Positions 1 through 8,843 of a stretch of DNA of 64,000 nt are shown here, piece by piece. The stretch's first letter is position 1. Every line of letters begins with the position of its first letter. The stretch lies in contig NZ_JBBMFJ010000018.1 of NCBI RefSeq assembly GCF_040096075.1, positions 9,061 to 73,060 of the forward strand. The letters run 5' to 3'. Source of the stretch: Brotaphodocola faecis. Lineage in GTDB: Bacteria; Bacillota; Clostridia; Lachnospirales; Lachnospiraceae. The position numbers were made by a program, and so were the translations under genes. The notes under the pieces are model-generated. The model was given only the letters and a program-made list of their open reading frames with translations, ran no database searches and was not told where the DNA came from.

Positions 1-317
1 TGTTCTCCATCCAGGCTTTCACCTCCATCAATGGTCTCGCCTAATACGTTAAACAGTCTTCCCAGTGTTTTTTCTCCCACCGGTACCTGAATACCGCTTC
101 CGGTAGCCTCCACTTCCATATCACGGTGAAGTCCCTCGCTGGCGGAAAGCATCACACACCGGACCACATCTCCGCCGATGTGCTGGGCTACCTCCATCAC
201 GCAGCGCTTTCCCTGATTCTCTACGACCAGCGCATCCTGAATATGCGGAAGGTTTCCATCTTCAAAGGCCACATCTACCACAGGCCCCATGACCTGTATG
301 ATCTTTCCCTTGCTCAT
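1..317 (-). CDS. atpD: ATP synthase F1 subunit beta, N-terminal part (cut by window edge)
   Basis: Reading leftward from an ATG at 317, the first residues are MSKGKIIQVMGPVVDV, the typical start of the catalytic beta subunit of F1Fo ATP synthase. An AAGGAG-type ribosome-binding site lies just upstream (about 321-330). The open frame runs off the left edge after about 105 codons, so only the N-terminal beta-barrel domain is visible and the Walker A and catalytic residues lie outside. It is the last visible gene of the atp operon, 23 bases after atpG. An atpC (epsilon) gene is expected beyond the edge. Confidence 0.95.
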   Translation of the reverse strand, partial: MSKGKIIQVMGPVVDVAFEDGNLPHIQDALVVENQGKRCVMEVAQHIGGDVVRCVMLSASEGLHRDMEVEATGSGIQVPVGEKTLGRLFNVLGETIDGGESLDGE

Positions 318-340
318 GACTTTCTCCTTATCTTATCCTG

Positions 341-1234
341 TTATCTCTTTTTCTTTCTCTGTGCCCTGGCACCTCCCACTACCTCGGTAATCTCCTGGGT
401 AATGGCCGCCTGGCGCAGACGGTTATATTCCATAGACAGCTCAGAAAGCAGGGCCGCAGCATTGTCGCTGGCGGACTGCATTGCCATCATTCGTTCATTC
501 TGTTCACTGCAGAAGGACTCCACCAGCGCACCGAATATAAAACCGGTCACATAGTTCGGTACCACATGGTCCATAACCGCCTCCGGCGAAGGTACCATGC
601 GGATTTCCTCCTGATGAATGTCTGCCGGAATGGAAATGCCACTGAAATTCTCTCTTTTTAACGGAAGAAGCTGTTCCATTCTGGTCTCCGTTTTCATACT
701 GTTGATCATCTGGGTATACAGAATCCAGACCTCATCGACCCGGCCTTCCATGAAATCCTCAATCAGTGTGGACGCGATACAGCGTGCCCGGTGCATGGTC
801 GGATTCTGGACCGTATAATGAAACTGCTTCTCAATCGGCAGCTGCCTGGATTCAAAATAAGCACGTCCAAGCTCACCCACCACATACAAGCGGTTGTTTT
901 TCCCGGCTTCCATCCATTCCTGAGCCTGCTTTAACACATTATGGTTATAAGAACCGGCCAGGCCCTTATCTCCGGTTATGACCAGAAGACCGCGCACCCG
1001 TTTTTCCTTCGGAATTGTTTCCCGCGCATCAAAATACGCATGCCTGGTATCCGGCATATGACGCAGGATCCTGTGGATCAGGCTCTGAAGTGTGTAAAAG
1101 TACGGCTCCGTATCTGCCAGAAGCTTTTTGCTCTTCTTCATCTTGGTGGAAGAGATCAAATACATGGCACTGGTGATCTTTCTGGTATCCTGAATGCTCT
1201 TTATTCGGCTCTGGATCTCTCTTGCGTTTGCCAT
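341..1234 (-). CDS. atpG: ATP synthase F1 subunit gamma
   Basis: 297 residues, the usual length for the central-stalk gamma subunit, which turns inside the alpha3beta3 head and couples ion flow to ATP synthesis. The conserved N-terminal helix (ANAREIQSRIKSI, then ITSAMYLISSTKM) and the C-terminal helix (SDNAAALLSELSMEYNRLRQ, then ITQEITEVVGGA) form the antiparallel coiled coil. The ATG start at 1234 lies inside the 3' end of atpA, a 34-base overlap in another frame. The overlap suggests translational coupling within the operon. Confidence 0.97.
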   Translation of the reverse strand: MANAREIQSRIKSIQDTRKITSAMYLISSTKMKKSKKLLADTEPYFYTLQSLIHRILRHMPDTRHAYFDARETIPKEKRVRGLLVITGDKGLAGSYNHNVLKQAQEWMEAGKNNRLYVVGELGRAYFESRQLPIEKQFHYTVQNPTMHRARCIASTLIEDFMEGRVDEVWILYTQMINSMKTETRMEQLLPLKRENFSGISIPADIHQEEIRMVPSPEAVMDHVVPNYVTGFIFGALVESFCSEQNERMMAMQSASDNAAALLSELSMEYNRLRQAAITQEITEVVGGARAQRKKKR

Positions 1235-2739
1235 ACTGCCTCCTTGAACTCTTTCGCAGCCGCGGTAATCCGCTCTGCCAGCTCATCACTCAAAACCTTT
1301 TTCTCTGCCAGTTCTTTCCCGATCTCCGGATGATGGTTCGCGAACCATTCCAGCATGTTCATCTGAAAGTCCTTGATCCGTTCTACCTCCACATCCAGCA
1401 TCACGCGGTGAGTTGCTGCACAGAGAGTGATGACCTGCTCCGGCATGGACAGCGGACGTCCAAGCGGCTGCTTCAGCAGCTCCATCAGACGCTTTCCGTA
1501 AGCCAGCTGCTCTTTGGTGGTCTCATCCAGATCGGAACTGAACTGGGTAAAGACCTCCATCTCACGGTACTGGGCCAGGTCAATACGGATACTTCCGCTG
1601 GCCTTCTTCATAGCCTTGGTCTGGGCCGCGCCGCCCACACGGGATACAGAAAGTCCTACATTGACCGCCGGACGCTGACCGGAGAAGAACAGGTCACTTT
1701 CCAGAAAGATCTGTCCATCCGTGATGGAAATGACATTGGTCGGAATGTACGCAGATACATCGCCCGCCTGTGTCTCAATGATCGGAAGCGCCGTAATGGA
1801 ACCGCCGCCCAGTGCATCGCTTAAGCGGCTGGACCGCTCCAGCAGTCTGGAGTGCAGATAAAACACATCACCCGGATATGCCTCACGTCCCGGAGAACGC
1901 TCCAGCAACAGAGACAATGCACGGTAAGCAACTGCATGCTTGGACAGATCATCATAGACGATCAGCACATCTCTGCCCTGACGCATGAAAAACTCCGCCA
2001 TGGCCGTACCTGCATACGGAGCAATATACTGAAGCGGTGCCGGATCACTGGCAGTAGACGCCATCACAATGGTGTAGTCCATGGCATCGTGTGTCTTTAA
2101 GGTATTGACCAGCTTGGCAATCGTGGAAGCCTTCTGGCCAATGGCCACATAGATGCAGATCACGCCCTTGCCCTTCTGGTTTAACATGGTGTCTACGGCA
2201 ATGGACGTCTTACCGGTCTGACGGTCACCGATGATCAGTTCTCGCTGTCCGCGTCCGATCGGGAACATGGAATCAATCGCCAGAATACCGGTCTCCATCG
2301 GCTCGCTGACGGATTTACGGTCTACAATACCGGGCGCTTCAGCCTCAACCGGAAGCCAGTCCTCCTCTTTCGCCGGTCCCAGACCATCGATCGGCTCGCC
2401 CAGGGCATTGACCACACGCCCTAAAAACGCGTTTCCGACCGGAACACCGGCCCTCTTCTTCGTCCGGGTCACCCGGCTTCCCTCTACGATCTCCGTATCC
2501 TTTCCAAACAGGATGCAGCCGATCTCATTTTTCCGGATATCCTGTACCATGCCTTTTACGCCGCACTCGAATATCACGATTTCCCCGTACATGGCATGAT
2601 CGATGCCATAGACAATGGCAATGCCATCGCCCACCCAGATGACGGTTCCGGTTTCCCGGGTTTCCCCTGCGTGGGCGTCAAAATCTTCAATCTCTCCTTT
2701 TATGATGGAGATGATCTCCTGAGAACTGATTGTACTCAT
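1201..2739 (-). CDS. atpA: ATP synthase F1 subunit alpha
   Basis: 512 residues, full length. Alpha carries the non-catalytic nucleotide sites of the F1 head. The Walker A motif GDRQTGKT is near residue 171. The alpha signature region PGREAYPGDVFYLHSRLLER and the arginine-bearing VGGAAQTKAMKK stretch are present. The start MSTISSQEIISIIKGEIEDF is the standard N-terminus that contacts the delta subunit. It follows atpH by 10 bases and overlaps atpG by 34 bases. Confidence 0.98.
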   Translation of the reverse strand: MSTISSQEIISIIKGEIEDFDAHAGETRETGTVIWVGDGIAIVYGIDHAMYGEIVIFECGVKGMVQDIRKNEIGCILFGKDTEIVEGSRVTRTKKRAGVPVGNAFLGRVVNALGEPIDGLGPAKEEDWLPVEAEAPGIVDRKSVSEPMETGILAIDSMFPIGRGQRELIIGDRQTGKTSIAVDTMLNQKGKGVICIYVAIGQKASTIAKLVNTLKTHDAMDYTIVMASTASDPAPLQYIAPYAGTAMAEFFMRQGRDVLIVYDDLSKHAVAYRALSLLLERSPGREAYPGDVFYLHSRLLERSSRLSDALGGGSITALPIIETQAGDVSAYIPTNVISITDGQIFLESDLFFSGQRPAVNVGLSVSRVGGAAQTKAMKKASGSIRIDLAQYREMEVFTQFSSDLDETTKEQLAYGKRLMELLKQPLGRPLSMPEQVITLCAATHRVMLDVEVERIKDFQMNMLEWFANHHPEIGKELAEKKVLSDELAERITAAAKEFKEAVWQTQERSRAE

Positions 2740-2749
2740 CTTCTGTCTC

Positions 2750-3262
2750 CTATCTAGTTTCTTCGAACATCCGCCTGAGCTGTCCGCTCAGACTGTAGTC
2801 ATATTCCACATCACCGGTCTGCAGCACAAAACCGCCGATCAGCTCCGGAGCCTCCTGCATGGACAGCTCCACGCTGTTCTTTCCATACGTTTTACACAGA
2901 AGCTCTTTCATGGCCTTGACTTCTGCCGCATCCGGCTCTGTCACATAGCGAAGCTTCGCGGAAAGAATCCCTGCCGCCTCGCGGCTCTTTTCATCCCGGA
3001 TTCGAACCATGTCCTCCATCTGGTCACTGCATCCGGCCTCACAGATCTTCTTCAGAAAATTCCGCATGTTCCGGGAAAAGTCCGGGCTCTGAAAAACCCG
3101 GTCGATGATGGTTTCCTTTTTATTCTGCCGGATCACCGGACTTTTCAGAACCTGCGCAAGCTGCGGATTTTCCCTCAGAATGCTTTCGCAGGTCCGGATC
3201 ATAGTCTCCGGAAGCTTCAGCTCATACAACACGGTTCCGTAAAGTCTTGCCTGTTCAGTCAT
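2750..3262 (-). CDS. atpH: ATP synthase F1 subunit delta
   Basis: About 170 residues, matching the delta (OSCP-like) subunit that joins the b-subunit stator to the F1 head. An ATG at 3262 (MTEQARLYG) is preferred over the one at 3295, because a GGGGG-A-rich ribosome-binding site precedes it and the family normally begins there. With this start the gene overlaps the end of atpF by 8 bases. The C-terminal VELSMQEAPELIGGFVLQTGD is the conserved delta-family end (pattern ...LIGGxxxxxGD). Confidence 0.93.
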   Translation of the reverse strand: MTEQARLYGTVLYELKLPETMIRTCESILRENPQLAQVLKSPVIRQNKKETIIDRVFQSPDFSRNMRNFLKKICEAGCSDQMEDMVRIRDEKSREAAGILSAKLRYVTEPDAAEVKAMKELLCKTYGKNSVELSMQEAPELIGGFVLQTGDVEYDYSLSGQLRRMFEETR

Positions 3263-3746
3263 GCTTTTCCCCCGTATCTGCCAGAAATGCCGCAAACCGT
3301 TTCCGGTCCGCTTCCCGGCCGCTGTTTTCCTTCAAAAGCTTCTCAGCCGCAGTCGCAGCCAGCTCCTTCGTCAGGCCCTGAAGCTCTCTTAACGTCTTTT
3401 CGCGCTCCAGGCCGATCATCCGGTCAGCCTGTTCCAGTTTCTTTGCCGCGTCCTCATCCGCCTGCCGCAGAATCTTTTCATATTCTGTTCTGCCCATCTT
3501 CTTCGCATCTTCCAGAATCCGGCCGGCCTGATCCTCTGCTTCCCGCAGGGAGCCTTCATACTGCTCTTTCAGCCGGATGGCCTCCTGCTTTTCACTTGCG
3601 GCATCATTTAAATCTGCCTCCACCTGTGCCTGCCGCTTTTCCATGATCTCCATCAGCGGCTTCATAAGGAAATGTTTCAGGAACAGATACAGCACCAGAA
3701 GGTTGATGACCGTAAAGGCAATATTCCAAAAATTTATGTTTAACAT
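3255..3746 (-). CDS. atpF: ATP synthase Fo subunit b
   Basis: 163 residues with one N-terminal membrane helix (about residues 5-27, NIAFTVINLLVLYLFLKHFL), then a long charged heptad-like helix rich in E, K, A and Q. This is the normal architecture of the peripheral-stalk b subunit, which dimerises and holds the F1 head still. The gene lies between atpE and atpH in the canonical order and overlaps atpH by 8 bases. Confidence 0.95.
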   Translation of the reverse strand: MLNINFWNIAFTVINLLVLYLFLKHFLMKPLMEIMEKRQAQVEADLNDAASEKQEAIRLKEQYEGSLREAEDQAGRILEDAKKMGRTEYEKILRQADEDAAKKLEQADRMIGLEREKTLRELQGLTKELAATAAEKLLKENSGREADRKRFAAFLADTGEKHD

Positions 3747-3779
3747 AGTACCTGCCCTTCTCTGCTTCCGAGTTCTTGA

Positions 3780-4004
3780 TTATTTCAGGAAGAGAATGAT
3801 CAGAAGACCGATTACAAAGCCGTAAATTGCGGTAGCCTCTGCCAGCGCACAGCCAAGAAGAAGCGCCTTGGTGATCTTGCCGTCTGCCTCCGGCTGTCTT
3901 GCGATAGCGTCTACAGCCTTAGAGGTTGCAAGTCCGATTCCGATTCCTGCTCCAACACCTGTGATAACTGCTGCTGCTGCACCGATTGCGATTAATCCTG
4001 ACAT
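3780..4004 (-). CDS. atpE: ATP synthase Fo subunit c (ring)
   Basis: 74 residues forming two membrane helices joined by the polar loop ARQPEADGK, as in all c subunits. The ion-carrying acid is Glu56 (ALAEATAIYG). Sodium-type c rings, such as that of Ilyobacter, need a Gln in helix 1 and a Ser right after the Glu. Here those positions are Ile23 (GAGIGIG) and Ala57, so the sodium ligands are missing and proton coupling is the better inference. Thr58 is retained. The gene is followed by atpF after 33 bases. Confidence 0.97.
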   Translation of the reverse strand: MSGLIAIGAAAAVITGVGAGIGIGLATSKAVDAIARQPEADGKITKALLLGCALAEATAIYGFVIGLLIILFLK

Positions 4005-4066
4005 AATTCATTTCTCCTTTTCTCTCTCGTTTTAACCTTTTTACCAGCGGTCCGTCGCTTTCGCGC

Positions 4067-4753
4067 TTACTCGACCGCCTCTTTTATATATAATGATGTG
4101 AGGAACACAAAGACGTAAGCCTGGATCACTCCATCAAATATATCGAAATATCCGCTGAACGGAAGCGGAACCACCACCGGAAGCAGATACTTGATCAGCG
4201 CCATGACAACCACTGCACCAAGCACGTTTCCAAACAACCGCATACAAAGGGAAAGCGGCCGGATAAACAGTTCCAGTACATTGATCGGCGCAATGATCGG
4301 AATCGGCTCCGCAAAGCTTTTGAGCCATCCTTTTATGCCCCGTTTCCGGATTCCCGCTGCCTCCACCAGCACAATGCTCATCACTGCAAGGGAAGCCGTC
4401 ACATTCAGATCCTTCGTCGGCGATTTGAAGCCCAGAAGTCCGATCATGTTCGCAATCGCAATATAAAGCATCACCGTGATCAGATACGGAATATACGCTT
4501 TTCCGTCTTTGCCGAGAAGATCCGCAAAGAAACGGTAGAGAAACGTAAAGCCGCTTTCCAGAGCTGCCTGCTTCTTCCCGATGTTTCTCATCTTCAGGCC
4601 CTTCACCAGGATCAGCGAACCGATCATCATGATGGCCATAATGATCCAGGTAACCACCACTGATTCCAGCACCGGGATACCGCCAAACAAAGGAATGGTA
4701 AATACCGTGTTGCAGTTTAATTCCTCCATCAGGGATTCCACCAGCTTATCCAT
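4067..4753 (-). CDS. atpB: ATP synthase Fo subunit a
   Basis: 228 residues with five or six hydrophobic helices. It forms the ion half-channels next to the c ring. The essential arginine is Arg172 in SLCMRLFGN, equivalent to E. coli Arg210. This is the first gene of the operon, with an AAGGAGTG ribosome-binding site about 8 bases before the ATG and a strong sigma-A promoter about 36 bases upstream. No atpI is seen ahead of it. Confidence 0.96.
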   Translation of the reverse strand: MDKLVESLMEELNCNTVFTIPLFGGIPVLESVVVTWIIMAIMMIGSLILVKGLKMRNIGKKQAALESGFTFLYRFFADLLGKDGKAYIPYLITVMLYIAIANMIGLLGFKSPTKDLNVTASLAVMSIVLVEAAGIRKRGIKGWLKSFAEPIPIIAPINVLELFIRPLSLCMRLFGNVLGAVVVMALIKYLLPVVVPLPFSGYFDIFDGVIQAYVFVFLTSLYIKEAVE

Positions 4754-4788
4754 ATACTCACACTCCTTTCTCTTTCGCTCTGTCCGTA

Positions 4789-4817
4789 ATTATAAGCATC
4801 TGTTTTTTTCTTATCAA
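4789..4817 (-). promoter_or_regulatory. Sigma-A promoter of the atp operon
   Basis: On the minus strand, -35 TTGATA and -10 TATAAT are separated by exactly 17 bases. They lie upstream of atpB in an AT-rich gap, so transcription would begin near 4782. Confidence 0.85.
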
Positions 4818-4934
4818 TTTTATTTTTCTTATCATCACATAACATTCACGTTATTAACTGAAATTTTACACAATTTTCGCATCCAGGTGATGCAATATTG
4901 GGTATTTTTTCAAAAGATGTTTTGATTTCGTCAA

Positions 4935-4985
4935 AAAAACAGAAGCTGTATTTTCGCTCATCTTGAAAATACAGCTTCTGTTTTT
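4935..4985 (-). terminator. Intrinsic terminator of the pur operon
   Basis: A perfect 21-bp inverted repeat (4935-4955 pairing with 4965-4985) with a 9-base loop begins 25 bases after the purD stop. The core AACAGAAGCTGT is flanked by A and T runs, so the hairpin can act in both directions. On the minus strand it ends in a run of seven T. Confidence 0.9.
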
Positions 4986-5009
4986 CTATTTTTTGGTAAT
5001 GTTTATCCC

Positions 5010-6284
5010 TTATGCCTCATCGATCGCATGTCCGATATCATGACGCATATATTTATTATCGAAGTCAATCCACTCCGTTGCCTTATAGGCATTGGCACGG
5101 GCTTCTTTTAAGTTGCTGCCGGTTGCGGTTACGCCCAGCACGCGGCCGCCGTTGGTTACCACACGGCCCTGGTCGTCAAACTTGCTGCCTGCGTGGAATA
5201 CATAATAGCCTTCTTTGTCTCTAAAGTTCTCCAGGCCGCGGATTTCAAAGCCCTTCTCGTAATGTTCCGGATAACCTGCGGAAGCCAGGACGACACAGAC
5301 TGCCGCGTTATCCTCAAACTCCAGCTCAATCTGATCCAGGGTGCCGTCGATGCAGGCCTCAAACAGATCAACCAGATCGTTCTTCATGCGCGGAAGCACA
5401 ACCTGGGTCTCCGGATCTCCGAATCTGGCATTGTATTCCAGTACCTTCGGACCGTCTGCAGTCAGCATCAGGCCAAAGAAGATGATGCCCTTAAATTCTC
5501 TGCCCTCTGCCTTCATGGCATCGACCGTCTTCTGATAAATGTGTTCTTTACAGAACGCATCCACCTCCGGGGTGTAGAACGGGCTTGGAGAGAAGGTTCC
5601 CATGCCGCCGGTGTTCAGTCCCTGATCGCCGTCCTTCGCGCGTTTGTGATCCTGCGCGGAGGTCATGATCTTGATGGTCTTTCCGTCTACGAAGGATAAC
5701 ACAGAAACCTCACGTCCGGTCATGAATTCCTCAATGACGATCTCATCCCCGGCGGAGCCGAACTGCTTATCCATCATCAGGGTCTTGACGCCTGCCTTTG
5801 CCTCTTCCAGATCCTTGCAGATCAGAACGCCCTTGCCCAGTGCCAGGCCGTCTGCCTTTAATACGATCGGCATCTTTGCGGTTTCGAGGTAAGCCAGTGC
5901 CTTTTCCGGGTCGTTGAAGGTCTCATAAGCCGCAGTCGGAATGCCGTATTTTTTCATCAGGTCTTTGGAAAATGCCTTGGAGCCCTCCAGAATCGCTGCG
6001 TTGGCTCTCGGACCAAAGGCACGGAGGCCTGCTGCCTCAAATGCGTCCACTGCGCCTGCTGCCAACGGATCATCCGGTGCTACCACCGTTAAGTCAATCT
6101 CATGCTCTTTCGCGAATGCCACCAGCTTGTCAAACTCCATCACGCCAATGTTCACGCACTCTGCCACCTCTGCAATGCCTGCATTGCCCGGTGCGCAGTA
6201 CAGTTTCTCTACCTTCGGACTCTTTGCCAGTTTCCATGCAATGGCATGCTCTCTTCCGCCGCCGCCTACGATCAAAATTTTCAT
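5010..6284 (-). CDS. purD: Phosphoribosylamine--glycine ligase (GAR synthetase)
   Basis: 424 residues, full length. It carries out step 2 of purine synthesis, joining glycine to phosphoribosylamine with ATP. The N-terminal MKILIVGGGGREHAIAWKL is diagnostic. The ATP-grasp core follows (VLKADGLALGKGV, then EEFMTGREVSVLSFVDG) with the metal-binding ARFGDPETQ motif. It is last in the purE-M-N-D operon, and a strong terminator follows. A GGAGGAACAGGCAG ribosome-binding region precedes the ATG. Confidence 0.97.
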   Translation of the reverse strand: MKILIVGGGGREHAIAWKLAKSPKVEKLYCAPGNAGIAEVAECVNIGVMEFDKLVAFAKEHEIDLTVVAPDDPLAAGAVDAFEAAGLRAFGPRANAAILEGSKAFSKDLMKKYGIPTAAYETFNDPEKALAYLETAKMPIVLKADGLALGKGVLICKDLEEAKAGVKTLMMDKQFGSAGDEIVIEEFMTGREVSVLSFVDGKTIKIMTSAQDHKRAKDGDQGLNTGGMGTFSPSPFYTPEVDAFCKEHIYQKTVDAMKAEGREFKGIIFFGLMLTADGPKVLEYNARFGDPETQVVLPRMKNDLVDLFEACIDGTLDQIELEFEDNAAVCVVLASAGYPEHYEKGFEIRGLENFRDKEGYYVFHAGSKFDDQGRVVTNGGRVLGVTATGSNLKEARANAYKATEWIDFDNKYMRHDIGHAIDEA

Positions 6285-6319
6285 CTGCCTGTTCCTCCTG
6301 TCTTTCCTTACACCACAGA

Positions 6320-6342
6320 CAGACCGGAAGTTAGCCGGTCTG
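6320..6342 (-). other. Small hairpin between purN and purD
   Basis: An 8-bp perfect inverted repeat (CAGACCGG/CCGGTCTG) with a 7-base loop lies in the 72-base gap. On the minus strand no T run follows, so it is unlikely to stop transcription into purD. It may shape mRNA stability or relative expression. Its function is unknown. Confidence 0.4.
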
Positions 6343-6356
6343 CCCTTATCGTTTTT

Positions 6357-6953
6357 TTATTTTATTTTCCCGTTCGCAATCAGGTCAATGGCCTGCGGAA
6401 GCAGCTTCCACTCGGCCTGCTCCATAACCCTGCGCTGCAGCACTTCCGGGGTATCCCCCTCCTGTACCTCCACCGCTTTCTGCAAAATGATCGGGCCGGT
6501 GTCCATGCCGCTGTCCACGAAATGAACCGTTGCTCCGGTCACCTTCACGCCTCTTGCCAGCGCTGCCTCATGCACCTTCAGTCCATAGTAGCCCACACCG
6601 CAGAAAGACGGGATCAGGGACGGATGGATGTTGATGATCTTATGCTCGTATTTCTCGATCATAGCTGCCGGGATCTTTACCAGGAAACCGGCCAGCACAA
6701 TGAGATCCAGATGGTACTCGTCTACCTTTGCCAGAAACGCCTCATTAAACGCGTCGCGGCTCTCATAGTCCTTCGGGGAAATGCACAGGGCTTCCACACC
6801 GTGCTTCTTTGCCCGCTCCAGGGCATAGGCGCCCGGATTGTTGCTGATGACTACTGCAATCTCGGCATTGGTGATCTTGCCTGCATCCACTGCATCCAGA
6901 ATTGCCTGTAAGTTGGTGCCGCCGCCGGACACCATGACACCGACTCTTAACAT
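6357..6953 (-). CDS. purN: Phosphoribosylglycinamide formyltransferase (GAR transformylase)
   Basis: 198 residues. It transfers a formyl group from 10-formyl-THF to GAR, step 3 of purine synthesis. The substrate loop VSGGGTNLQAI lies near the N-terminus. The catalytic Asn and His are in INIHPSLIPSF, and the catalytic Asp is in FVDSGMDTGPI. The segment after PSF reads CGVGYYG rather than the common PGxxx form, a variant I associate with clostridial PurN. The start overlaps the purM stop by 7 bases. Confidence 0.96.
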   Translation of the reverse strand: MLRVGVMVSGGGTNLQAILDAVDAGKITNAEIAVVISNNPGAYALERAKKHGVEALCISPKDYESRDAFNEAFLAKVDEYHLDLIVLAGFLVKIPAAMIEKYEHKIINIHPSLIPSFCGVGYYGLKVHEAALARGVKVTGATVHFVDSGMDTGPIILQKAVEVQEGDTPEVLQRRVMEQAEWKLLPQAIDLIANGKIK

Positions 6954-7978
6954 AAGGTCACTCCCTTTTCGCCTTCCTCAATGGAACCAATCACATACGG
7001 AACATCGCCGGTGGCCTTGATGGCTTCCATGGTCTTCTCCACATCTGCCGGATCCACGGCAACGATCATGCCAATACCCATGTTGAAGGTGTTGTACATC
7101 ATCTCCTCCGCGATGTCGCCTTTCTCTGCCAACATCTTGAAGATAGCCGGTACCTCGTAGCTGTCTTTCTTGATCACAGCGCGGGTACCTTCCTTTAACA
7201 TACGCGGAACGTTCTCGTAGAAACCGCCGCCGGTGATATGGCTGCATGCCTTCACGGTCACGCCTGCGTTCTTCACGCTCTTTAATGCCTTGACATAGAT
7301 GCGGGTCGGAGCCAGAAGTGCCTCACCCAGAGTCTTGCCAAGAGCATCATAATAAGTATCCAGACCTTCCTTGGTCAGCTCCTTCTCAAATACCTTGCGC
7401 ACCAGGGAGAATCCATTGGAATGTACGCCGGTGGATGCCATGCCGATGAGCACATCGCCAGCCTTTAAGTGTTCGCCGGTAATCATCTCTTTCTTATCGC
7501 AGACACCAACCGCAAAACCGGCCAGATCGTAATCCTCCTCCGGCATCAGGCCCGGATGCTCTGCGGTCTCGCCGCCGATCAGGGCAGCCTCAGACTGGAG
7601 ACATCCTTCTGCAACACCCTTTACGATGTCTGCAATCTTCTCCGGATAGTTCTTGCCGCAGGCAATGTAATCCAGAAAGAATAACGGCTCGCCGCCTGCG
7701 CAGGCAATGTCGTTTACGCACATGGCAACGGCATCAATACCGATGGTGTCATGCTTGTCCATGATGATGGCCAGTTTTACTTTGGTACCGCAGCCGTCGG
7801 TACCGGATAAGAGCACCGGCTCCTCCATGTTTTTGATCTTAGCCAGGGAGAATGCGCCGGAGAAACCGCCCAGTCCGCCTAACACTTCCTCACGCATGGT
7901 CTTCTTTACATGTTCCTTCATCAGCTCTACTGACTTGTATCCTGCCTCAATGTCTACTCCGGCTTTCTTGTAATCCAT
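6947..7978 (-). CDS. purM: Phosphoribosylformylglycinamidine cyclo-ligase (AIR synthetase)
   Basis: 343 residues from the ATG at 7978 (MDYKKAGVDIEAG), the family's usual start. Its ribosome-binding site GGAGG lies 8 bases upstream, inside a longer open frame that begins at 8005 and is therefore discounted. PurM closes the imidazole ring using ATP. Motifs include the GTDGCGTKVKLA loop, the IGGETAEHPG segment and SHITGGGFYENVPRM. It lies between purE and purN and overlaps purN by 7 bases. Confidence 0.96.
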   Translation of the reverse strand: MDYKKAGVDIEAGYKSVELMKEHVKKTMREEVLGGLGGFSGAFSLAKIKNMEEPVLLSGTDGCGTKVKLAIIMDKHDTIGIDAVAMCVNDIACAGGEPLFFLDYIACGKNYPEKIADIVKGVAEGCLQSEAALIGGETAEHPGLMPEEDYDLAGFAVGVCDKKEMITGEHLKAGDVLIGMASTGVHSNGFSLVRKVFEKELTKEGLDTYYDALGKTLGEALLAPTRIYVKALKSVKNAGVTVKACSHITGGGFYENVPRMLKEGTRAVIKKDSYEVPAIFKMLAEKGDIAEEMMYNTFNMGIGMIVAVDPADVEKTMEAIKATGDVPYVIGSIEEGEKGVTLC

Positions 7979-8082
7979 CTTCTTATCCTCCATGTATCCA
8001 CACATGTTATTTGTTTTCGTCTTCTATTTTCAGGGCATCCGCTGCGCTTTCAGCCCTTTTTCACTGGTCCTGGTGTCCTGAA

Positions 8083-8598
8083 CTATTTCATCTGTGCCAG
8101 ATATTCTTTGTATCCGATGCTCTCCAGCTTATCTGCCTTCTTCACGACATCGTTCTTCATCTCTTCGCTGTAGTTTTTGAGTTTCGCCAGCAGCTCCGGG
8201 TCAGAGGTCGCCAGGATCTTTGCTGCCAGGATGCCGGCATTGGCACCGCCATTGATGGCTACGGTGGCCACCGGAATTCCTGACGGCATCTGCACGATGG
8301 AATACAGGGAATCCACACCGCCCAGGTCAGAGGTCTTCATCGGGATTCCTACAACCGGCATCGGGAACAGCGCTGCACACATACCCGGCAGATGTGCTGC
8401 CTTTCCGGCTCCTGCAATGATCACCTTGATGCCCTTTTCCTCTGCGCTCTTCGCCCAATCAAAAAAGATATCCGGCTCGCGGTGCGCGGAAATGATCGTC
8501 ATCTCATAATCGATTCCGAACTTATCCAGAATCTCTGCTGCCTTTGCCATAACTGGCATATCTGAATCACTGCCCATTACAATTCCTACTTTTGCCAT
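8083..8598 (-). CDS. purE: N5-carboxyaminoimidazole ribonucleotide mutase
   Basis: 171 residues, class I PurE. It shifts the carboxyl group of N5-CAIR to give CAIR. The motifs GSDSDMP and IISAHREPD mark the active site, followed by AGAGKAAHLPGM. It is the first gene of the operon and has its own promoter. The usual partner purK is absent from this window. Without a PurK elsewhere, class II (direct CO2) behaviour would need testing, but the sequence reads as class I. Confidence 0.96.
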   Translation of the reverse strand: MAKVGIVMGSDSDMPVMAKAAEILDKFGIDYEMTIISAHREPDIFFDWAKSAEEKGIKVIIAGAGKAAHLPGMCAALFPMPVVGIPMKTSDLGGVDSLYSIVQMPSGIPVATVAINGGANAGILAAKILATSDPELLAKLKNYSEEMKNDVVKKADKLESIGYKEYLAQMK

Positions 8599-8670
8599 TG
8601 TAAGATCTCCTTTTTAGTTTATCATTTTTACTAATAAGTGATTATGTTGTTTAAAGCATTGCTTATTAAC

Positions 8671-8699
8671 ATGATAACTGATTTTCCATAGGCAGTCAA
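8671..8699 (-). promoter_or_regulatory. Sigma-A promoter of the purE-M-N-D operon
   Basis: On the minus strand, -35 TTGACT and -10 TATCAT are separated by 17 bases. They lie 73 bases upstream of the purE ATG, and an AAGGAG site precedes the start. No riboswitch fold was recognised in the short leader. Confidence 0.85.
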
Positions 8700-8754
8700 T
8701 ACGGAAAATGTAGAAATCATGGGCTGAAGCATCCATTGTATACAAAAAAACGTC

Positions 8755-8799
8755 AAAAAAGAAGCCCGCCGCCGCAGAATTTCTCCTGCTGCAGCCAGC
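8755..8799 (-). terminator. Probable terminator of the aminopeptidase operon
   Basis: On the minus strand an imperfect GC-rich 14-bp stem (8786-8799 with 8764-8777, two mismatches and G-U pairs) is followed by TTCTTTTTT and, a few bases on, seven more T. It lies 44 bases after the M29 gene stop. Confidence 0.65.
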
Positions 8800-8843
8800 C
8801 TCTCTCCTCTGTTCGAAATGGATTCATTTCCGGCCGGACCGGA

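Noticed and set aside
6320..6342. Terminator between purN and purD
   Set aside because: No T run follows on the minus strand, and purD clearly belongs to the same pathway and operon.
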